From positions 73,980,500 to 74,044,499 of the forward strand of contig CM057827.1 of assembly GCA_030068075.1 (NCBI GenBank): a stretch of 64,000 nt of DNA, given 5' to 3'. The translations under genes were made by a program, and so were the position numbers. Source of the DNA: Paguma larvata. Lineage: Eukaryota > Chordata > Mammalia > Carnivora > Viverridae. Every line of letters starts with the position of its first letter. Within the stretch, counting starts at the first letter, position 1. Of the stretch, positions 1 to 11,722 are shown in pieces. The notes below the pieces were generated by a model. That model did no database searches. It was not told the origin of the DNA and saw only the letters and a list, made by a program, of their open reading frames with translations.

Positions 1-3000
1 CTTTTTTCCATTCGATACTCTTTCCTGCTTTGTCAAAGATTAGTTGGCCATATGCTTGTTGGACCTATTCTGTGATTTCTATTCTATCCCATTGGTATAA
101 GTGTCTGTTTTTGTGCCAAAACCATACTGTCTTGATGGATCACTTTGTAGTAGAGGTTAAATTCTGGAATTGTGATGTTTCCTGCCTTGGTTATATTCTT
201 CCGTATTAATTTGTCTATTCAGGATCTTTGGTGGTTCCATACAAATTTTAGGATTGTTTGCTCTAGTTTTGAGAAGAATGCTGGTTCAGTTTTGATTGGG
301 ATTGCATTGAATGTATAGATTACATTGGGTACTATTGCCATTTTAACAGTATTTATTCTTCCAATCCATGAGCATGGGATGTTTTTCCATTTCCTTGTGT
401 CTTCCTCAATTTCCTTCATAAGTTTTTTATAGTTTTCTGCATGGAGCTCTTTTACATCTTTGTTTAGGTTTATTCATAGGTATTTTATGGTTTTTGTGCA
501 ATTATGAATGGAATTAGCTTCTTTATTTCTCTTTCTGCTACTTCATTGTTGGTGGATAGAAATGCCACAGATTTCTGTACACTGATTTTGTACCCTGCAA
601 CTTTGCTGAATTCATGGATCAGTTCTAGTAGGCTTTTGGTGGATTTTGTCGGGTTTTCCATGTAAAGTATCATGTTTTCTGCAAAATGTGAAAGTTTGAC
701 TTCCTCTTTGCCAATCTCGATGCCTTTTGTTTTGTTTTGTTGTCTGATTGCTGATGCTAATACCTCCAATACAATGTTAAACATCAGTGGTGAAAGTGGA
801 CACCCCTGTCGTGTTCCTGATCTCAGGAGGAAGGCTCTCAGTTTTTCCCCATTGAGGATGATATTTGCTGTGGGATTTTCATAAATGGCTTTTATGATGC
901 CTAAGTATGTTCCTTCTATCTTGACTTTCTCGAGGGTTCTTATTCGGAAAGGGTGCTGTATTTTGTCAAAAGCTTTTTCTTCATCTATTGTCAGGATCAT
1001 ATGGTTTTTATCTTTTCTTTGGTTGATGTGATGTATCACGTGGATTGATTTCCGAATTTTGAACCAGCCCTGCAACCCAGGGATGAATCCTACTTGATCA
1101 TGGTGGATAATTCGTTTTATATGCTGTTGGATTCGATTTGCTAGTATCTTGTTGAGAATTTTTGCATCTATATTCATCAGGGATATTGGCTTGTAATTCT
1201 CTTTCTTTGCTGGGTCTTTATCTGGTTTGGGAATCTAAGTGATGCTGGCTTCATAGAATGACTCTGGAAGTTTTGCTTCCTTCTCAATTTTTTGGAACAG
1301 CTACAGGAGGATAGGTATTAACTCTGTTTTAAATGTTTGGTAAAATTCCACAGGGAAGCCATCTGGTCCAGGGCTTTTATTTGTTGGGAGATTTTTGATA
1401 ACTGATTCAATTTCCTCACTAGTTATGGGTCTGTTCAAATTTTCTATTTCTTCCCATTTGAGTTTTGGTAGAGTGTGGCTTTTTAGGAATTTGTCCATTT
1501 CTTCCAGGTTGTCGAGTTTGGTGGCATATAATTTTTCATAGTATTCTCTGACAATTGCCTGTATTTCTGAGGGATTTTTGTAATCACTCCCTTTTCATTC
1601 GTGATTTTATCAATTTTTGTTCTCTCTCTTTTCTTCTTGAGAAGCCTGGCTAGAGGTTTGTCTATTTTGTTTCTTTTTTCAAAGAAGCAGCTCTTGGTTT
1701 CATTGATCTGTTCCACTGCTTTTTCTGTTTCCATATGATTAGTTCGTGCCCTGATCTTTGTTATTTCTCTCTTTCTGCTGGTTTTGAGTTGTCTTAGCTG
1801 TTCTGCTTCTAGTTCCTTTACGCGTGCTGTTAGAATTTGTTATTGATTTTTCTTGTTTCTTGAGATGGGCCCGGATTGCAATATATTATCCTCTCAGGAC
1901 TGCCTTTCCCACTGCCCAAAGTGTTTGGATTGTTGTCTTTTCATTTTCATTTGTTTCTACCTGTTTTTTAATTTCTTCTCTGATTGCTTGCTTGACCCAG
2001 TCGTCTTTTAGTAAGATGTTCTTTAGCCTCCATGTTTGTGGGGGTTTTCCAGACTTTTTCTTGTCGTTGATTTCAAGTTTCAAAGTGTTGTGGTCTGACA
2101 GTGTGAACGGTATGATCTCAATTCTTTTATATTTATTCAGCTCTTTCTAGTGCCCCAGAATGTGGTCTATCTTGCAAAATGTACCGTGTGCATTTGAGAA
2201 GAATATAATATCCTTTGCTTCTGGATGAAGGACCCTGAAGATGTCAGTTAGGCCCATCTGTTCTAATTTGTCATTCTGGGCCATTGTTTTTGTGGCGATT
2301 TTATGTTTAGTGGATCTATCCAATGCTGAGAGTGGAGTGTTAAGGTCCCCTACTATTATGACATTTTTATTGATATGGTTGCTTATGTTTGTAATTAGTT
2401 GTTTTACAAATTTGGGTGCCCGAAATTCAGTGTGTAGATATTTATAATTGTTAGTTCTTCCTGCTGGACAGTCCCTGTGATTATTATATAATGTCCTTCT
2501 TCATCTCTTACTACATCATTTATTTTAAAGTCTAGTTTGTCTGATAAATGTGGCTACTTCAGCTTTCTTCTGAGTTCCCGTTGAATGGTAGATAGTTCTC
2601 CATCCCCTCACATTCAATCTGAAGGTGTCCTCAGGTCTAAAATGAGTCTCTTGAAGATAGCAAATAGATGGGTCTTGTTTTTTAATCCATTCTGTTACCC
2701 TATGTCTTTTGTTGGTGTCTTTGGTCTATTTACATTCAGCGTTAATATTGAAAAACATGGGTTTATAGTCACTGTGTTATCTGTAGGTTGCATGCTTGTA
2801 AGGCTGTCTCTGGTACTCTGTGTTTTTGCAAACTTTCCTTCATAGCGTGCCCCTCAGGATCTCTTTTAATGCTGGCTTATTTGTGATGAATTCCTTCAGT
2901 TTTTGTAAGTTGGGGAAAACATTGATCTCTCCTTCTATTCTGAATGACTGGCTGGCCTGATACAGGATTCTTGGTGGCATATCCTTCCTGTTCATCACAT

Positions 3001-4135
3001 TGAAGATTTCCTGCCATTCCTTTCTGGCTTGCCAAGTTTCTGTAGATAAGTCTGTACAACCCTTAAGTGTCTGCCTTTGTATGTTAAGGTCCTTTTGTCC
3101 CTAGCTGCTTTCAGGATTCTCTCCCTGTCTTTATATTTTTCCATTTTCACTATGATGTGCCATGCAGAAGGTCTATTCAAGTTCCGTCTGAGGGAAGTTC
3201 TCTGTGCCTCTTGGATTTTCATGCCCGTTTCCTTCCTCATGTTGGGGAAGTTCTCAGCAATGATTTGTTCAAGTACCCCTTCGACTCCTTTCTCTCTTCT
3301 TCCTCTGGAATTCCTATGATACGGATATTGTTTTCTTTGAGTGTTGCTCAGCTCTCAAATTCTCCTTTCCTGTTTCTGAACCAGCTTCTCTCTCTTTTTC
3401 TCTGCTTCCTCTTTTTTCTGTAATTTTATCTTCTAATTCACTTACTCTCTCTTCTGCCTCTTCAATATACACTGTAGCCACCTTTAATTTGTTTTATACC
3501 TCATTCAAGGAATTTTTTAATTCCTCCTGACCATTTTTAAGGCCTTGATCTTTGCCACGAGGGACCCCTTTCATTCTTCTATGCTTTTTTCAAGCCCAGC
3601 GATTATTTTTATGTTTATCATTCTATATTCATGTTCTGATACCTTGCTTATATCTGTTTTCATCAACTCTTGAGCTGTCACTACTATCTGTAGTTTCTTT
3701 TGAGGCAAATTCTTCCATTTTGTTAATTTGCTGGGTGTGTTTTGGATTGTTTCTTTCTTTTTTTTTTTTTTTTTTGAAAGTAGTTTGTTATTTATTGTAT
3801 CAAAAACTACTAAATTTCATTGTTTTGGAAAATTAAGTCAATGCTGCTCTGCATGATTAGAATCAATATAACAGTGAACTTATATCTGTCTGTATTTTAT
3901 TTATTTATTTTTTTGTGGCTTTTATTATATTTTATTTTATTTGGATTATTTCTTGAGGTCGCCGTTTCATGGGGCATTTTCTGGGTATTGCTTTCCATTC
4001 CTTGTAGACAGCAACACCTTTCCTCCCAACTCTTGGTGTTGAGAGTCCTTTGGTTTCAGTCTTTCTTAGCTTAAAAGACACTAGATTACTGGGTCCCCCT
4101 ACTCCTCCACCATGATAACCACCCCCCCGGAAAAA
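1..4135 (-). mobile_element. LINE-1 (younger feline-type L1), decayed, cut by window edge
   Basis: Read on the minus strand, the right end (about 3.0-4.1 kb) holds 5' and ORF1 sequence, including the ORF1p C-terminal block EAQRTSLRRNLNRPSAWHI. ORF2 follows leftwards. An ORF2 reverse-transcriptase piece is open at 485-1177 (230 aa) with recognisable AFDKIQHPF and [18 protein letters not shown] blocks. The catalytic FADD/YADD box reads FAEN, so the catalytic aspartates are lost. Frames are broken repeatedly, so the element is dead. It matches the L1 at 27446-32160 in orientation and internal order, but keeps an ORF2 stretch (about 967-1565) that the other copy lacks. The left end lies outside the window. 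Confidence 0.93.
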
Positions 4136-4196
4136 AAACTTTATAACAAATTCTACTTGAACTATTGGTCATTCATAGGCAAAGGTAAATAAATAA

Positions 4197-4266
4197 AAGA
4201 AAGAAAGAAAGAAAAAAAAACAAACAAACAAAGAAACAAAGAAACAAAGACACAAGAAAAGAAAAG
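4197..4266 (+). repeat. Microsatellite (GAAA)n/(CAAA)n in old L1, unit A
   Basis: A run of AAAG, CAAA and GAAACAAA units. It sits at the position homologous to the (AAAT)n at 32266 and the long (GAAA)n at 51345. Confidence 0.9.
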
Positions 4267-4432
4267 AATGAATCTACACAGACCTTACACTTTTCACAAA
4301 ATTTAACTCAAAATGGATCTCAGACTTACACTAAAGTGCAAAAAAATAAATCTTTTAGTAACTAACAGGAAAAAATCTAGATGACTTTGTGTTGGCAGTG
4401 ACTCTTTATTATTGCTAACTTTTTAAAATAGG

Positions 4433-4546
4433 CTTCATGCCCAATGCATGACCCTACACAGGGCTCGAAATCACAACCCTGAGATCAAAATCTGATCTCA
4501 GATTAAGAGTTAGCCACTTAACCGACTAAGCACCCAAGTGTCCCAA
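4433..4546 (-). mobile_element. Carnivore tRNA-SINE, degenerate, 5' part (unit A)
   Basis: The minus-strand reading gives the decayed SINE head (rc of GTTAGCCACTTAACCGACTAAG and the GATCTCAGGGTTGTG block). The CT-rich tail is missing. It is shared by all three units, so it is older than the duplication. Confidence 0.8.
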
Positions 4547-4900
4547 CAAATACCAAGGTATACACCATAAAATACCAAAGGCACAGTCTATAAAAGAAAT
4601 AACTGACAGGCTGTACTACATGGAAATTTTGAGCTTTTGCTCTGCAAAAGACAATGCCAAGAGAATGGGAAGATAAGCCACAAAGGGAGAAAATATTTGT
4701 AAAAGATATATTCGATAAAGGACTGTTACCCAGTATACTCAAAGATCTCTTTGAACTCAACAATAATAAAACAACATGATTTAAAAATGGGCAAAACACC
4801 TGAAAAAAACCTCATGAAAGAATATATATAGATGGCAAATAAGCACGTGAAAAGATGTTCAGCATCACACATCATTAAGGAACTAAAAACTAAAACAACA

Positions 4901-5150
4901 GGGGTGCTTGCGAGACCCAGTTAGGGGAAGATCTACTCATGATTTTGGCTCAGGTCATGATCTCATGGTTCATGAGTTCAAGCCCCAGGTCAAGCCCCAC
5001 ATCAGGATTTGTGCCAAGAGTATGAGACTGATTGGGACTCTCTCTGTGTCTCTCTCTCCCTCTCACTCTCTTTCTCTCTCACTGCCCATCCTCTCTCATG
5101 CATGCTTTTTCTCTCTCTCAAAATAGATAAACTTTAAATAAAATTGAAAA
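4901..5150 (+). mobile_element. Carnivore tRNA-SINE (unit A)
   Basis: Starts GGGGTGCTTG, contains GGCTCAGGTCATGATCTCATG, a CT-rich block at 5040-5115 and an A-rich tail. Diverged from consensus. Present in B (32932) and C (52272). Confidence 0.88.
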
Positions 5151-5160
5151 TAATAAGATA

Positions 5161-5362
5161 GGGGTGGCTGGGCGGCTCAGTTGGTTAAGCATCTGACTTC
5201 AGCCCAGTTCATGATCTAGTGGTCCATGGGTTCAAGTCCTGGGTCAGGCTCTGTGCTGAAAGCTCAGAGGCTGGAACCTGCATCAGATTCGGCGTCTCCC
5301 TCTCTCTGCTCATGCCCTGCTTGCACTCTGTCTCTCCCTCTCAAAAATAAATGAACATTAAT
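5161..5362 (+). mobile_element. Carnivore tRNA-SINE (unit A)
   Basis: Head GGGGTGGCTGGGCGGCTCAG, a B-box-like GGTTCAAGTCC, a CT-rich block and a CAAAAATAAATGAACATTA tail. Its left edge (TAATAAGATAGGGGT, 5151-5165) is the empty version of the site where an L1 has inserted in unit C. Confidence 0.93.
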
Positions 5363-6284
5363 GAATTTTTATTAGAAAAATAAATAAAATAAAACAACAA
5401 CGAGATTCACTATGAACCCACTGGGATGACTAAATCCATACACTGATGACATCAAATGCTGGCGAGGATATGGAGCAACAGGAACTCTAATTCTGAAGGA
5501 AATGCAAAATGATACAGACACTTTCAAGATAACATGGCAGTTTTGTACAAAACTAAACAAACTCTTACCATTTAATCCAGCAACTATGCTGCTTGGTATT
5601 TACCCAAATACACTGGAAAAAAAAAAAACCTGGATACCAAGGTTTGTAGCGTTTTTGTTTTTGTTTTTATTTTTCATAATTGTCCAAACTTGGAATCAAC
5701 CAAGATCTTCGGAAGGTGAATGCATAAAGAAATAATGGTACATCCAGAAAATGTAATAATATTTAGTGCTAAAAGGAAATAAGCTACCAAGATTCAAAAA
5801 AAAAGATATGGAGGAATCTTAAATCCATATTACGAAGCGAAAAATGCCAAGGTTAAAAGGGTAAATTTTGCATGATTCCACATATATGCCATTCTGGAAA
5901 AGGCAAAAATAAGGAATCAATAAAATTAGTAGTTGTCAGGGGTCAGAAAAGAGAGAAAGATAGAGAGAGCAAAGATGATCTCAGGGAATTGACACTATTC
6001 TGTCTCTAATACTATAATGGTGAGCACATGTCATTATACATTTGCCAAAATCTACAGAATGTAAACACCAAAAGTGAACCCTAATGTAAAGGATGGAATC
6101 TGAGTGAATGCGATGTTTCAGCGGGAGTTCACTAATTGTAGGAATGTTCTTCTGTGGCATCGAATGTTTACTGTAGGGTGCAGGAGGTATATGGGAACTC
6201 TGTACAATCCATTTAATTTTGCTGTAAATCTAAAACTACTTTAAAAGAAAAGTCTATTCTTAAAAAATTTTTTTTAAAGAATAA

Positions 6285-6490
6285 GGGGTGACTGGGTGGC
6301 ACACCTTGATCTGATCAGTTCAAGTCTTGATTTCAGGATTCATGGGTTAATGCCTTGCATAAGGTTCTGCACTGAGCATGCGGATCCTGCTTGGGATTCT
6401 GTCTCTCCTCTCTCTGTCGCTTCCTGGCTTGTGCTTGCTCTTTCTCTTTCTCAAAATAAATAAATTTAAAAAATCTTTAATAAAAACTAT
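6285..6490 (+). mobile_element. Carnivore tRNA-SINE, degenerate (unit A)
   Basis: Starts GGGGTGACTGGGTGGC but has lost part of the tRNA-like region. CT-rich block and AAATAAATAAATTT tail at about 6400-6480. Homologous copies at 34316 and 55577. Confidence 0.85.
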
Positions 6491-6753
6491 TAAAATTTTT
6501 TAAAATCTAAAGGGATTGACAAACACATGAACACAAATCCAAAGAAATCATCAGTGGCTATTATAATATCCAAGTATGTATCAGAGTAAAGAATATTACC
6601 AGGGATAAAGAATGTCATTTCATATTGAGAAAGAAATCAATTAATCAGGAGGTAGTAACAATTTAATTATGTTCCTAATAACAGTTTTAAAACATATGAA
6701 GCAAAAACTGATAAAGCTGCAAGTAGAAATAATTTTTAAGGATATATTCAGAG

Positions 6754-6982
6754 AGGGTTGCCTGGGTGGCTCAGTCGGAAAAGCATCCGACCTCAGCTCA
6801 AGTCATGATCTCATAGTTTGTGGGTTCAAGTTCCACATCAGGCTCTGTGCTCAGAGCTCAGAACATGGAGCCTGTTTCAGATTCTGTGTCTCCCTCTCTC
6901 TCTGCCCCTCTTCTGCACATTCTCTGTCTCTCTGTGTCACTCTGTCTCTCTCAAAATAAATAAACATTAATAAAAAAATAAA
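6754..6982 (+). mobile_element. Carnivore tRNA-SINE with target-site duplication (unit A)
   Basis: SINE head CCTGGGTGGCTCAGTCGG, CT block, AATAAATAAACATTAAT tail. Flanked by near-identical GATATATTCAGAGA (left) and GAATATACTCAGAGA (right) target-site duplications. Shared with units B and C. Confidence 0.93.
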
Positions 6983-8762
6983 GAATATACTCAGAGAATT
7001 GGAAGGGCGGGGTCACCAAAAGGACATGAACACCAATTGACCCATGAGTTCGACCTGGGCAATGGGAGGCTCCTCTTCCCTCCTCTGTATTTACAATGTG
7101 CATTCATTCCACTTACCTTCCTCCCTCCCAAAAGCTGCCCCAATGATACAGCCTTGAGAGAGTGATGTAGTATTGAGACTGTCTGGTCACTTTACATGGC
7201 TGAACCCACTTAAGGTTTCTATATTGACTTTCACATTGAGCAGGTGAATACAGAGAGCTACTCATCAGGAGATCATCTGTGATTGTGGTTACATAGCATA
7301 TGAGACAGGATATGATTTCTCTTGCAACTGGAAATAAAACCTCAATTGAATTTGATTATATAAATCTGATTAGAGATTAATATTGCTAATATTGCAGAGG
7401 ATATCTCCTTAGTACTTATATGTTAAAAGAAAATGACTTTAAAATTTCACTAATATTTAATGCATAGCTGCTTGAAGTATAATTTTTCTTGTCTCTTTGT
7501 TCTGATTTCTAGAATACGCAAAAGTTATTCTTGACAAAGAGGCCCCCAAGAGATGTGCAATGTAAATTATTTTCATGATGCTTGTCCTGCCTGGAATACA
7601 GAATAGGAAAATTCACCCTGGGGATTTCAACTAGTGGTTAATATACATTAGGCTGTGGGAAAGTGCTTCCACAGATACTCTCTCCACCCAACGTAGATGT
7701 CATCTCAAGCATACATCAGAAGAGCAGAAGAAATAGCAATCTGGTCTTCAAGAAAATGTGTGTTTAGTAAGTTATCTCATGTTCTCTCTGACTCTCTTTT
7801 TTATAATAATATTTAAAATATCTGTATGTATCCGTATCACCCATGGGTTTGGAGTTGAGTATGGCTTATTTAACTTCTGACCTTTAAGGAAATAGTTTTT
7901 CTCTTCCCATCCTACTCTTATGGGAGCTTCTGTGGTATCTTTAACTAAGGTGTATATATCACCATCATGCAGCATCACAGATGCTCTCAGGTCTGCTTTG
8001 GGAGATCTCCGTTCTTTGAGGCTACTGGTTATTATCAAGTTCCAGCTCTCTTTGTTTGGGTGGATCTAGCCATTTAAGAAAATAAAGTATATCAGATAGA
8101 GTATTTTATGCTAAGATATCTATAACATAGAGAAAGAAGTAATAACAGTTATGTGTCCAGTGAGAAGTGAAATAAAACTCAAATGATACAGAAATAACAT
8201 AAAACTTACAACCTGAGTGTAAAGGAAAGCATCTTAATCTTGCAAAAAGAACTTAAACTTTCTCCCTATGTACTTTCACACAGTGTTTATGTCAGGCAAT
8301 CCATTATATTTTCTGAGTCTAATTATCTCCTTGTAAAATTATAGATGTTGAGAATTTCAGTTTTAGGATGATAATACTTGAAATATCTTAGTTGATGTAC
8401 ATTGAATATAGAAGAGCATTACAAATATGTTTCTGTATTTTAATACTCGTAAATAATAACTCAATTTGTCTCAGTTACTATTTTTTGTTTTACTGATTTC
8501 AAGATATCATTAGTCCCTTTGTGAAAATTCTCCAAGTTACAGTGAAGAACCACAAAGGTGTTTTGATAGAATGTGCATTTGCCTCAAGGAAAGTTTCCTA
8601 ATACATTAACAACCCCTCTTGGACAAAAGGAGACTGAAAGGTGAAAATATTGCTAAGTTACTGGAAAGCAAGAACTTTCTGAAACTTCTTTTGCATGTGT
8701 ATATCCTACTGGTTGCTAAGAATTTGATTGTTAATTTAGAGAGAAAATATGAGAGGTTGGCC
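6983..8762. other. Spacer without recognisable gene (unit A)
   Basis: AT-rich sequence duplicated in units B (35020-36790) and C (56290-57860). Short open frames here (e.g. 7772-8038 minus) are not preserved in length between the units. I recognise no repeat family or exon. Confidence 0.6.
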
Positions 8763-8770
8763 ACTTTTCT

Positions 8771-8982
8771 TTTTTTTTTTATTTTTTTTATTTTTGAGAG
8801 ACATAGAGACAGAGTTTGAGCAGGGGAAGGGCAGAGAGAGAGGGAGACACATAATCTGAAGCAGTCTCCAGGCTCTGAGCTGTCAGCACAGAGCCTGATG
8901 CGGGGCTCGAACTCACACACCGGGAGATCATGACCTGAGCTGAAGTCGGCCGCTTAACCAACTGTGCCACCCAGGCGCCCCA
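8771..8982 (-). mobile_element. Carnivore tRNA-SINE, insertion specific to unit A
   Basis: Reverse-oriented SINE: T-rich end at the left, GGCGCCCC at the right. Flanked by ACTTTTCT at 8763-8770 and 8983-8990. The homologous sites near 36800 (B) and 58295 (C) have no SINE, so it arrived after the duplication or was lost twice. Confidence 0.94.
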
Positions 8983-9129
8983 ACTTTTCTAAAAAGGAGG
9001 TACCATGTCTTTTGTTTACACAAACTATTGTCTGTTGATTAAGATTGTTGCCAGTAAGTTTTAGACACCGTATTGCTTCAAGTTTCATTTTCATGAACAA
9101 AGAAGGGAAATAACTAATATTCACTAAGC

Positions 9130-9310
9130 AAGCACTTAGTACCAAAAAAGCATACATGCATTCTGTATACTTATTGCCTCCTCATCATAATAGGTCTATA
9201 TATTATTAGATTGAGAGCACTCCTTTCAACAGATGAGGAAATGGAAACAGAAATGAGTTTAGCTCAAGGTCAGAGTCAATAAGTAATAAAGTTATATTTC
9301 CAACCAGATT
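9130..9310 (+). repeat. MIR-like relic (unit A)
   Basis: Contains the MIR core-like string ACAGATGAGGAAATGGAAAC followed by a 'GCTCAAGGTCAGAGTCA' block as in MIR 3' parts. The same relic is at 36915 (B) and 58400 (C). Confidence 0.65.
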
Positions 9311-10297
9311 GGACAAATTAAAAAATCCATGCTCATTCTACTAATTGTTGTACTTATTGGATTAATATTAACTAGTAATATAATTAATATACCAATATTA
9401 TGAATATTAATTTCAAAACTGGTTTAAAAATGGAAGCGTTTCTTGTTGGTAAATTCTTCCCTAGCAATGTTCATGTTCATCTTTGGAAGACAGCTATGCT
9501 CACCACTGTATCATGTACATATTCATCTTTTAGGAAAATCCTCTCTCAAACACAACTGAAATCCTGCCCTTGCTACTAGCTATCTTCCATACCATTTGGT
9601 CCAACACACATGGAACTAGTTACTGACCACTAATCCCAGAAAGGCGTGTCTTGACAAAAATTAAATTTCAAGATAAAGGTCAAATTGTTCAAGTTTTTCA
9701 GGAGACGTAAGTCTACTGATTGTAATATCAACATATTTTCTTTAGAAATTAAATCTCTATGATGGAGGGTATGTTAACTTGTAAGTTATGAGAATAATAA
9801 CACATGTCCTCTTGTGTCTAGCAAATGTGTGCTTTACCTATATTTTAGGAACATCTTCATTTCTATCCTGTGCTTCTGCGCTCTCAGTATAAGGGAAGGG
9901 GAAACTAGGGCTCATGATTAGGTAATGGTTTTCACAGTTCTGCTCTGTTTGGCATCACCGTTAAGATTTCAAAGGGTAAAAAATGAAGAGACACATGAAA
10001 AGTAAAAGAAAGCAAAGGGAAAGAAATAATAAAAGGAGGAGAGACATATGCAATTAACTTTCCACCATTGAGTGAGAGAAATAATCAATTTACTTAAGGA
10101 TGAATATAGCAATATCATTATTGAACATAATTGTACAAAATAAAATTATAAATATATAGTTAGAGGTATATAAATGGTGATCTCCGTAGTTTTAACTGCA
10201 TGCTCACTCTGCACTAACAATCAAACATGTATTCTGCTTCCATATGTCTACAATTTATTCACAACCTCAGAATAACATTTACTAGTATTTGAAACTT
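9311..10297. other. Spacer without recognisable gene (unit A)
   Basis: AT-rich sequence shared by all three units (B 37130-38105, C 58595-59595). No long frame and no repeat family I can name. Confidence 0.55.
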
Positions 10298-10337
10298 GTA
10301 TGGCAATATTTTTTAAAGCAAATGTGTGTGCACACAC

Positions 10338-10565
10338 ACCTATCAGTTATTATTATTTTTTCAACCTTTATTTATTTTTGAGAGACAAAGAGACAGAGCG
10401 TGAGCAGGGGAGGGGCAGAGAGAGAGGGAGACACAGAATCCAAAGCAGGCTCCAGGCTCTGAGACATCAGCACAGAGCCCTTCGTGGGGCTCAGACTCAC
10501 AGACCACGAGATCATGACCTTAGTTGAAGTCGGCTGCTTAACCAACTGAGCCACTAAGGCGCCCC
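10338..10565 (-). mobile_element. Carnivore tRNA-SINE, insertion specific to unit A
   Basis: Reverse-oriented SINE ending GGCGCCCC. A 17-bp direct repeat TGTATGGCAATATTTTT flanks the insertion at 10298-10314 and 10566-10582. The left copy is followed by about 23 bp of extra sequence before the SINE tail. Units B (38113) and C (59597) keep a single uninterrupted copy of the 17-mer, i.e. the empty site. Confidence 0.95.
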
Positions 10566-10654
10566 TGTATGGCAATATTTTTAAACCTAGAGATTTCAAG
10601 GTATCCATTTATATACAGTAGACTTTTGAAAAATGCTGTCAAAAATCTTTGTTC

Positions 10655-10917
10655 AACTTTTGAATCATCTAAAGTTCTACAACTAGTAACCTACTGTTGG
10701 CAAAAGCCTTACCAATTACAGAGAGAACTGAAAGATATTTTGTATTTTTTATGTGTTATATGCTGTATTATTACAAAGAAGTGGGCTAGAAAAAAGAAAA
10801 CAATATTAAGAAAATCATAAGGAAGAGAAAATACATTTGCAGTACTGTATAGACAAAAATCTGCATATAAGTTGTCCTGCAGAATTCAAAGCTAAGTTGT
10901 TCAAAAGTCAACTGTAA
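10655..10917 (+). mobile_element. MER2-like DNA transposon relic (unit A)
   Basis: The stretch CTACTGTTGGC, then TTATGTGTTATATGCTGTAT, then AGAAAATCATAAGGAAGAG, then the terminal CAAAAGTCAACTGTA resembles my memory of the MER2 consensus (Tigger group). No transposase; it is a non-autonomous relic. An 83-aa open frame across it is accidental. Copies at 38205 (B) and 59684 (C). Confidence 0.6.
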
Positions 10918-11234
10918 ATGAAATAAATATTCTCTGTGGATACGTTTAAGTATAAAAAGCTTCCATTCAGACTTCAAGTCAGTTTCTGAGTATGAGTTAC
11001 CTTCCTCCGGGGTAATTCAATTTCTCATATAATTCTCCACAGACTTCTTTTTCTAATACTTTGAGTTTCCTAAGTAAATTTCACTTAATTGTATTCTTAA
11101 TGATAAACTGTGTGCCTGATTTTGCATTTGAATTATCATGCCGTGGTATTTATTATAAGGCCTTCTCTCCTACTGACTTTTCTAATGTATATTTTATAGC
11201 AATAACCAAAAAAAAATTGGTGTATGGTGTTCTT

Positions 11235-11515
11235 ATAAAAGAGGTTCACACATATGTGGAATTTGAGAAACCTGACAGATGATTCTAGAAGAAGGAGAGG
11301 AAAATTAAGATTAAAAACACAGAGGGAGAAAAGCCATAAGAGGCCCTTAAGTACAGAAAACAAACAGAGTTGATGGGGGTAGAGAAATCAGGTGATGGGA
11401 ACTTAGGAGGGCATTTGTTGGGATGAGCATGGAATTTTTATATGTAAGTGATTCTACTCCTGTAGCCAAGGCTACACCGTATGTTAAATAACATGAGAAT
11501 TAAAAAAAAAAATGG
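11235..11515 (+). mobile_element. LINE-1 3' end fragment upstream of OR exon (unit A)
   Basis: A 3' UTR-like L1 segment: CACATATGTGGAATTTGAG, the AGACATAAGAGGC-like block near 11335, TTGGGATGAGCATGGAATTT near 11419, and an A-rich tail near 11500. It lies about 180 bp before the OR splice acceptor, so it would be intronic. Present in all three units. Confidence 0.8.
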
Positions 11516-11682
11516 CACAGGCATAATACCAGAATATTTTGCCAATATTTGTTTGCCAATTATATTTTCCACACTCAGATATAAATGCATATTTCCAAGG
11601 ACATTTAGATTTAAATGAAATAGAATTTCAACCTAACTCTAAAAGTTAAGTACCCATTCCCACACCACTAACTGACAATCTA

Positions 11683-11695
11683 TTCTTCTCTCTAG
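11683..11695 (+). promoter_or_regulatory. Predicted 3' splice acceptor of OR coding exon, copy A
   Basis: Pyrimidine tract ending in AG (TTCTTCTCTCTAG), 27 bp before the conserved ATG. OR genes usually have 5' non-coding exons spliced to a single coding exon, and this site fits. It is preserved in copies B and C. It is also why the open frame beginning with GTG at 11696 should not be read as the protein start. Confidence 0.75.
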
Positions 11696-11722
11696 GTGAT
11701 TTTAGAGGACATGCTGAATAAA

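Larger units (their letters stand above)
4136..6284 (+). mobile_element. Older LINE-1 3' half (unit A), interrupted by SINEs
   Basis: Plus-strand L1 ORF2 3' sequence is readable as the usual L1 series: 'lysine-rich, primer-like' ORF2 tail at 4260-4890, then the segment beginning GGGATGACTAAATCCATACA near 5430, then the LTWQF-like and 3' UTR-like region to about 6280. It is cut by SINEs at 4433, 4901 and 5161. All frames are closed. Homologous copies lie in units B and C. Only C retains the upstream part (50795-51300), so in A and B the left part has been lost at the junction with the younger L1. Confidence 0.8.

Noticed and set aside
485..1177. 230-aa reverse-transcriptase frame as a possible domesticated gene
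   Set aside because: Ordinary L1 ORF2 remnant with a ruined catalytic box (FAEN) and no conserved boundaries.
1824..2150. 108-aa hydrophobic plus-strand frame
   Set aside because: Antisense shadow of L1 ORF2; T-rich antisense L1 commonly gives such frames.
4901..5150. tRNA gene suggested by A/B-box-like sequence
   Set aside because: The tRNA-like head belongs to a SINE with CT-rich body and A-rich tail, repeated many times in the window.
10569..10820. 83-aa frame, similar to 38111-38371
   Set aside because: Lies across a MER2-like transposon relic; similarity between units reflects duplication, and the frame differs in C.
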